From positions 3,242,431 through 3,306,430 of the forward strand of contig CAWBKX010000002.1 of assembly GCA_963789565.1 (NCBI GenBank): DNA of 64,000 nt, in the 5' to 3' direction. Origin of the DNA: CALAGB01 sp963789565 (lineage in GTDB: Bacteria; Chloroflexota; Chloroflexia; Thermomicrobiales; Thermomicrobiaceae). The notes below the pieces were generated by a model. It was not told the DNA's origin, made no database searches, and saw nothing but the letters and a program-made list of their open reading frames with translations. The position numbers and the translations under genes are program-made. How positions within the stretch are numbered: the first letter of the stretch is position 1; the number at the start of each line of letters is the position of its first letter. This document shows, piece by piece, positions 60,513 to 64,000 of this stretch.

Positions 60513-60541
60513 GTCACGGTGCTGTCACGGTTGCGTCACTG
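60513..60541. repeat. Three heptamer direct repeats at 11-bp spacing
   Basis: GTCACGG (60513-60519), GTCACGG (60524-60530) and GTCACTG (60535-60541) repeat every 11 bp, one helical turn, so all face the same side of the DNA. SARP/AfsR-type regulators bind heptamers with this spacing. The neighbouring regulator shares the NB-ARC/TPR part of AfsR but has an XRE domain instead. Confidence 0.7.
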
Positions 60542-60707
60542 TCGAGCATTCCGCGACGAATACATACTGACTTCAGTGAAAACAAGCGAGCGATTGAGAC
60601 GAATAGTGAAAGGGAAACGACCAATAACACGGCGCCTCTTCTAGATCCGATCTAACGGAATCATTCGAAGGCTGAGAGCCTCGCGCAGAAAGTAAGGAGA
60701 GCATTAC

Positions 60708-60740
60708 ATGCGAGCACTTCGCGCGCTTCGCGCCCTCTAA
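60708..60740 (+). CDS. Leader peptide MRALRALRAL upstream of the MFS exporter
   Basis: A ten-codon frame, ATG then three Arg-Ala-Leu triplets and TAA, is preceded by AAGGAGA at 7 nt. The codons are a 9-nt tandem repeat with third-position changes only, so the peptide sequence has been kept while the DNA drifted. A hairpin and the exporter gene follow. Short peptides of this kind control macrolide resistance genes by ribosome stalling. Whether this one stalls ribosomes is untested. Confidence 0.6.
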   Translation: MRALRALRAL

Positions 60741-60773
60741 GAGCGATCAACCCGTAGAACTGAATATCGATGA

Positions 60774-60804
60774 GAGGAGGGGTAGCTTCGATTGGCCTCT
60801 CCTC
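60774..60804 (+). terminator. Hairpin between leader peptide and MFS gene
   Basis: GAGGAGGGG (60774-60782) pairs with CCTCTCCTC (60796-60804), one G-U pair, 13-nt loop, followed by CCGTTT. The left arm is Shine-Dalgarno-like. It could be an attenuator controlled by translation of the leader peptide. Confidence 0.45.
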
Positions 60805-60881
60805 CCGTTTCTTCGGAAGCACACGCGTCAGTCAATTTGGAATGTTCCGCCGAGTGTTGGAGACCCCAAAGGAGATTCTTC

Positions 60882-62246
60882 ATGGAGGAAATCGCGACCG
60901 TCGCTGACCTCGATTGCGACTCTGACATGCGCAGGCGTAACTGGCTCGGCCCGTACCAGGCGCTACGAGGCAATCGCAACCTGTCGCTCCTCTTCGGCGG
61001 ACAGGTTGTTTCGTCGCTCGGCGACTGGCTCTACATCACCGCCCTGATCGTTCTCGTCTACCAAATAACCGGCTCCGCAACTGTCGCGGCCGCACTCACG
61101 GCTACACGCTTGCTACCGTACGCGCTCTTTCTGCCGCTGTCTGGTGTACTTGCGGACCGCTTCGATCGCAGGCGATTGATGGTGCTCTCCGATTTCGGCA
61201 GAGCGATCTGCATGGTCGCGCTTTTCATCGCGATCTATCGTGGGGAAGTGTGGCTGACTTTTCCGCTCGTCTTCATGGCGACCAGCCTCTTCAGTCTGTT
61301 TCGACCGGCGCTAGGGGCGACGCTTCCGTCCATTGCGCGCGGCGAGGACGAATTGATACGGGCGAACACCCTGATGAGCCAGATCGACGGACTGTCGATC
61401 GTGTTGGGGCCCGGCCTCGCTGGAGTTCTCATTCTGCTCGGTATGACGCGAGACGCGCTGGTCATCAACGCGGTGACTTACGGTGTCTCGAGCCTGACGC
61501 TTTTGCGCATGAGCTTGCCTGCGGCGGCCGAACGCGACCGGGACACAGAGCTAAGCTGGCTCGCGGATACGTTAACTGGATTTCGATTTCTCGCGCGTCA
61601 ACGCGGTGGATTGTTGGCCACCGTCACCGTGACCAGTGCAGCGATTGCCGTGTTCAATGGAGCGCTCTGGACGCTGGCCGTCGTGATGTCGACGCAGACC
61701 TGGCATTTTGGCTCGCAAGGCGCCGGATTTCTGACCGCCGCCATTGGAGCGGGCGGGTTGGTTGGTGGGTTTGCGGTCTCCATGATCGGGGGACGACTGC
61801 GCATGCCGGTTCGGTATCTCGTCCCGGTCGCGGCCTCTGGTTGCTTGATGGTTTTGTTTGGACTCTGCCCGCCAAATTTGTCACCGTTCATTTGTCTGAT
61901 CGCCTTCGGTGTGTTCGACGTTTTCAATCAGGTTGATAGCAACACGATCATTCAGACCGCGACACCCGCGAACATGCTCGGACGCGTGTTCGGCGCATTC
62001 GAGGCGAGTCTTGTCGGAACCGTTCTCGTGGGTTCACTGGTGACCGGTCCAATGATCGCGGTTGTCGGACCCCGGATGACGGCGGTCGCTCTCGGCGTCA
62101 TGACGATTTGTACGCTGATCGTTTGCGTGCCTGTGCTCTTGCGGCTGCGCGACGACCGTGACCAGCCGGCGGAGGTAGTGGGCAAGGGCTCGGTTTCCAT
62201 TCCCGATGCACCGCGCCCAGCGGCCCCAGTTATCGTTACGGGGTAA
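60882..62246 (+). CDS. MFS exporter (drug/macrolide efflux-like)
   Basis: From ATG 60882 (AAAGGAGA upstream) the protein has 454 residues and 10-12 membrane helices. Motif A is GVLADRFDRRRLMVLSDFGRA, and NRNLSLLFGGQVVSSLGDWLYITALIVLVYQITGSATVAA at the N-terminus is typical of the MFS_3 group that includes MefA-type macrolide exporters. The frame is open 90 nt further upstream, through the hairpin, but that part has no ribosome-binding site. A role in drug or metabolite export fits the STAND regulator and leader peptide (inference). Confidence 0.85.
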   Translation: MEEIATVADLDCDSDMRRRNWLGPYQALRGNRNLSLLFGGQVVSSLGDWLYITALIVLVYQITGSATVAAALTATRLLPYALFLPLSGVLADRFDRRRLMVLSDFGRAICMVALFIAIYRGEVWLTFPLVFMATSLFSLFRPALGATLPSIARGEDELIRANTLMSQIDGLSIVLGPGLAGVLILLGMTRDALVINAVTYGVSSLTLLRMSLPAAAERDRDTELSWLADTLTGFRFLARQRGGLLATVTVTSAAIAVFNGALWTLAVVMSTQTWHFGSQGAGFLTAAIGAGGLVGGFAVSMIGGRLRMPVRYLVPVAASGCLMVLFGLCPPNLSPFICLIAFGVFDVFNQVDSNTIIQTATPANMLGRVFGAFEASLVGTVLVGSLVTGPMIAVVGPRMTAVALGVMTICTLIVCVPVLLRLRDDRDQPAEVVGKGSVSIPDAPRPAAPVIVTG

Positions 62247-62353
62247 AGTCAGGAAATGAGCAACGTGCCGTGTTCTGCGGCGTTCGAGTTCGCGCCATGC
62301 TAGGATCGATACATCTCCAGGCCTGTCACTGACCCTCACGTCCGGAGACATCA

Positions 62354-63037
62354 GTGGGCAGCGACTCTAACAGATTTGCGAAAAGACTCTTCGCTCCACT
62401 GGCCAGCGATTACGATCGCTGGTCCGCCCTGTTGAGCCTGGGACAAGACCCTCGTTGGCGCCGCAGAATGGTTCGCAGGTTGGCACTCCGATCTGGATCT
62501 CACGTGTTGGATGTCGCCGCTGGAACGGGCATGGTGGCAGCTGAACTCCGACATGGTGGCTGCCATGTTGTGACGCTGGACCAGTCGCCTGAGATGCTAC
62601 GAGGCGCCGCGCGCCGAGGCTTTCTCGCCGTGATTGCAGCGGCGGAGTCGTTGCCATTCGCAGACGAAACCTTCGATGCGTTGACGTTCACGTATTTGCT
62701 GCGCTACGTCTCTGATCCGCCGTCGTGTATGCGCGAATTGGCTCGTGTCGTCAAACCTGGCGGTGCGATAGGGATGGTGGAGTTCGGAATCCCTCGCGGA
62801 CCCTGGAGACCACTCTGGGATGCGTACACAAGTGTCGGATTGCCGCTCGTGAGTAGAGCGATCTCTCCGGGATGGTACTCGGTTGCCCGATTTCTTGGAC
62901 CGAGTATTTCCGGCTTCCATGACGCGTTCCCGGATCAATCGCTGGCGGAGCTGTGGGGAGAAGCCGGGATCGCGCATGTGGCCTGCGAGCGGATGTCGGT
63001 CGGCGGAGGGTTGGTCATGTGGGGAACGCGCCAATGA
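62354..63037 (+). CDS. Class I SAM-dependent methyltransferase (UbiE/MenG-like)
   Basis: The protein (227 aa) has motif I VLDVAAGTGMVAAEL, an acidic motif II region (VTLDQSPEML), ESLPFADETFDALTFTYLLRYVSDP and motif III KPGGAIGMVEFG, the pattern of UbiE/MenG quinone methyltransferases. It overlaps the UbiA-like membrane protein gene by 4 nt (ATGA), so a quinone or lipid-linked substrate is plausible (inference). Confidence 0.82.
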   Translation: MGSDSNRFAKRLFAPLASDYDRWSALLSLGQDPRWRRRMVRRLALRSGSHVLDVAAGTGMVAAELRHGGCHVVTLDQSPEMLRGAARRGFLAVIAAAESLPFADETFDALTFTYLLRYVSDPPSCMRELARVVKPGGAIGMVEFGIPRGPWRPLWDAYTSVGLPLVSRAISPGWYSVARFLGPSISGFHDAFPDQSLAELWGEAGIAHVACERMSVGGGLVMWGTRQ

Positions 63038-63759
63038 CCGAGGGAGCGCGGGCGTTCTATGCACGCGAGGGTGGTGTTGCGTCCGATTTGATCAGCGTTG
63101 TCCACCTGCCATATACCGCGTGGCATCTGAGCTACGTTGTCATGGGCGCTGCCTTTGCCCCGCAGATCGACTGGACTCGATTCAGCGGAACGCTCGTCGC
63201 GTTCTTTGGCGGGACGGGACTCGCGGCGCACGCACTCGACGAGTGGAATGGCAGGCCGCTCAGGACGACGCTGCGCGATCAGACGCTTTTTCTCATCGCC
63301 GCATTGGGATTCATACTGGTCGCCTGCGCGGTGGCCGCGGGCGTCTGGCTCTTCAGCTGGTGGGTTCTTGCGTGGGCCGTGGTGGGAGGTCTGCTTGCCG
63401 TCACGTATTCGCTGGAGTGGTTCGGTGGTGTGCTGCACAGCGATCTGGGATTCGCGCTCGTTTGGGGCGCGTTTCCGATTATCGTCGGATACTGGGTGCA
63501 GGCGGATTCACTTTCTGTGGCCGTGGTTGGTTTGGCAATCGTCGCCGAATTGCTGAGCCTCGTGCAGCGTTCGCTGAGTACGTCGGCACGGTTCGTCCGC
63601 CGTCGCGCCACGCGCTCAGAAGCGACGTTCGATCTCGACGATGGAGTTGTCGAGTGGGACCAGCACGAGTTGCTCAGATCCTGGGAAACACCGCTCACGC
63701 TGATGTCGGTCGCGATGGTCCTGCTGGCGGTCAGCATGTTGCTGCTGCGCTTGACCTGA
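63034..63759 (+). CDS. UbiA-like polytopic membrane protein
   Basis: From ATG 63034 the protein (241 aa) has about seven membrane helices. GTGLAAHALDEWNGRPLRTTL resembles the first Asp-rich loop of UbiA prenyltransferases in layout (D, E, N and R), but the usual NDxxD is not present, and AVTYSLEWFGG falls at the place of a conserved UbiA segment. It may be a divergent family member. The start overlaps the methyltransferase stop, so the two act together. Confidence 0.6.
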   Translation: MTEGARAFYAREGGVASDLISVVHLPYTAWHLSYVVMGAAFAPQIDWTRFSGTLVAFFGGTGLAAHALDEWNGRPLRTTLRDQTLFLIAALGFILVACAVAAGVWLFSWWVLAWAVVGGLLAVTYSLEWFGGVLHSDLGFALVWGAFPIIVGYWVQADSLSVAVVGLAIVAELLSLVQRSLSTSARFVRRRATRSEATFDLDDGVVEWDQHELLRSWETPLTLMSVAMVLLAVSMLLLRLT

Positions 63760-63883
63760 GAGCGCATTGTTTTACGCGGTCGAACCCGCTGCGTGCTCAT
63801 GGCCAATCGTGCTGATCTCAGTCAATTGAGGTCGACATTCATGGCGCTCCTACCGGCAACGCCTGCAAGCGTCCGATTAGGGT

Positions 63884-64000
63884 TCACAGCCAGTCGATCT
63901 TCTTGAACCAGGCGAAGAGCAGTGCACCGAGCCCCAGCATTCCGAGGAGTGCGGCATAGTAACCGTAGGTCAGCTTGAGCTCAGGCATGTGGATGAAATT
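63884..64000 (-). CDS. corA: CorA-family magnesium transporter, C-terminal fragment
   Basis: Only the last 38 residues are in the window. They read NFIHMPELKLTYGYYAALLGMLGL, then ALLFAWFKKIDWL and stop. This is the end of the CorA pore region: the MPEL loop after the GMN motif, then the second membrane helix and a basic terminus. The start lies beyond the right edge. Convergent with the UbiA-like gene; the 124-nt gap shows nothing else. Confidence 0.88.
   Translation of the reverse strand, partial: NFIHMPELKLTYGYYAALLGMLGLGALLFAWFKKIDWL

Larger units (their letters stand above)
60435..60881 (+). promoter_or_regulatory. Divergent control region of the XRE-NB-ARC regulator and the MFS exporter
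   Basis: This 447-nt gap contains three GTCACGG-type heptamers with 11-bp spacing (60513-60541), a ten-codon leader frame (60708-60740) with its own ribosome-binding site, and a 9-bp hairpin (60774-60804) before the exporter start. No long gene fits. TACATA/CATACT near 60561-60568 may be -10 elements. Confidence 0.6.

Noticed and set aside
60513..60541. CRISPR-like array from the three GTCACGG repeats
   Set aside because: Seven-base units with 4-base spacers are far too short; the layout is that of an operator.

Overview
The window is chromosomal, GC-rich bacterial sequence. It is densely coding, uses GTG and TTG starts often, and holds no insertion sequence, prophage or CRISPR array that I can see. 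The gene mix points to Chloroflexota, probably near Thermomicrobia/Sphaerobacter (inference from gene content, not from a phylogeny). Supporting genes are an F420-type luciferase-like oxidoreductase, HyuA/HyuB hydantoinases, a T-box in front of leuS, a System I cytochrome c maturation cluster with a cysteine-type CcmE, a CDP-alcohol phosphotransferase/HAD/acyltransferase lipid trio, and a C+ (zinc-type) ribosomal protein S18.

Left part (1-19 kb): the C-terminally cut M23 peptidase gene and the accD-accA operon on the minus strand; glgC and a GalT/HIT-like gene; hyuA-hyuB; a dipeptide-type ABC operon (lipoprotein plus two permeases, no ATPase genes); thrC-thrB; and a convergent second peptide-binding lipoprotein.

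Middle (19-41 kb): a zinc-ribbon membrane protein; rpsF-ssb-rpsR followed by a parvulin-type foldase; ilvE; a DUF1648-like membrane protein; a lipid operon; YajQ; a poly-gamma-glutamate hydrolase-like protein; NfeD; tRNA-Ala with the T-box leader and leuS; an atypical response regulator; an aminotransferase; a YdcF-like protein; recX; a thioesterase; a metallo-hydrolase; and pyrG.

Right part (40-64 kb): a complete ATP synthase operon (atpZ/I-B-E-F-H-A-G-D-C), murA, a long cytochrome c biogenesis operon (tlpA-ccdA-copD-like-ccmE-F-H-I-A-B-C-D), an LLM oxidoreductase, a large XRE/NB-ARC/TPR regulator divergent from an MFS exporter, a methyltransferase/UbiA-like pair, and the C-terminus of CorA.

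The most unusual object is at 30.5-30.9 kb. A complete tRNA-Ala(GGC) gene sits inside the leucine T-box riboswitch of leuS, between the tRNA-sensing Stem I (specifier CUC) and the antiterminator/terminator. It is flanked by a 6-bp helix that would display it as an extra arm. Second are a ten-codon leader peptide (MRALRALRAL) with a downstream hairpin before the MFS exporter, and three GTCACGG-type heptamers at exact 11-bp spacing in the same divergent region. Other oddities are a CcmE with CxxxF in place of HxxxY/CxxxY, a response regulator lacking the acidic pair and the conserved lysine, an acidic repeat tail on S6, and an inverted duplication across the end of thrB.
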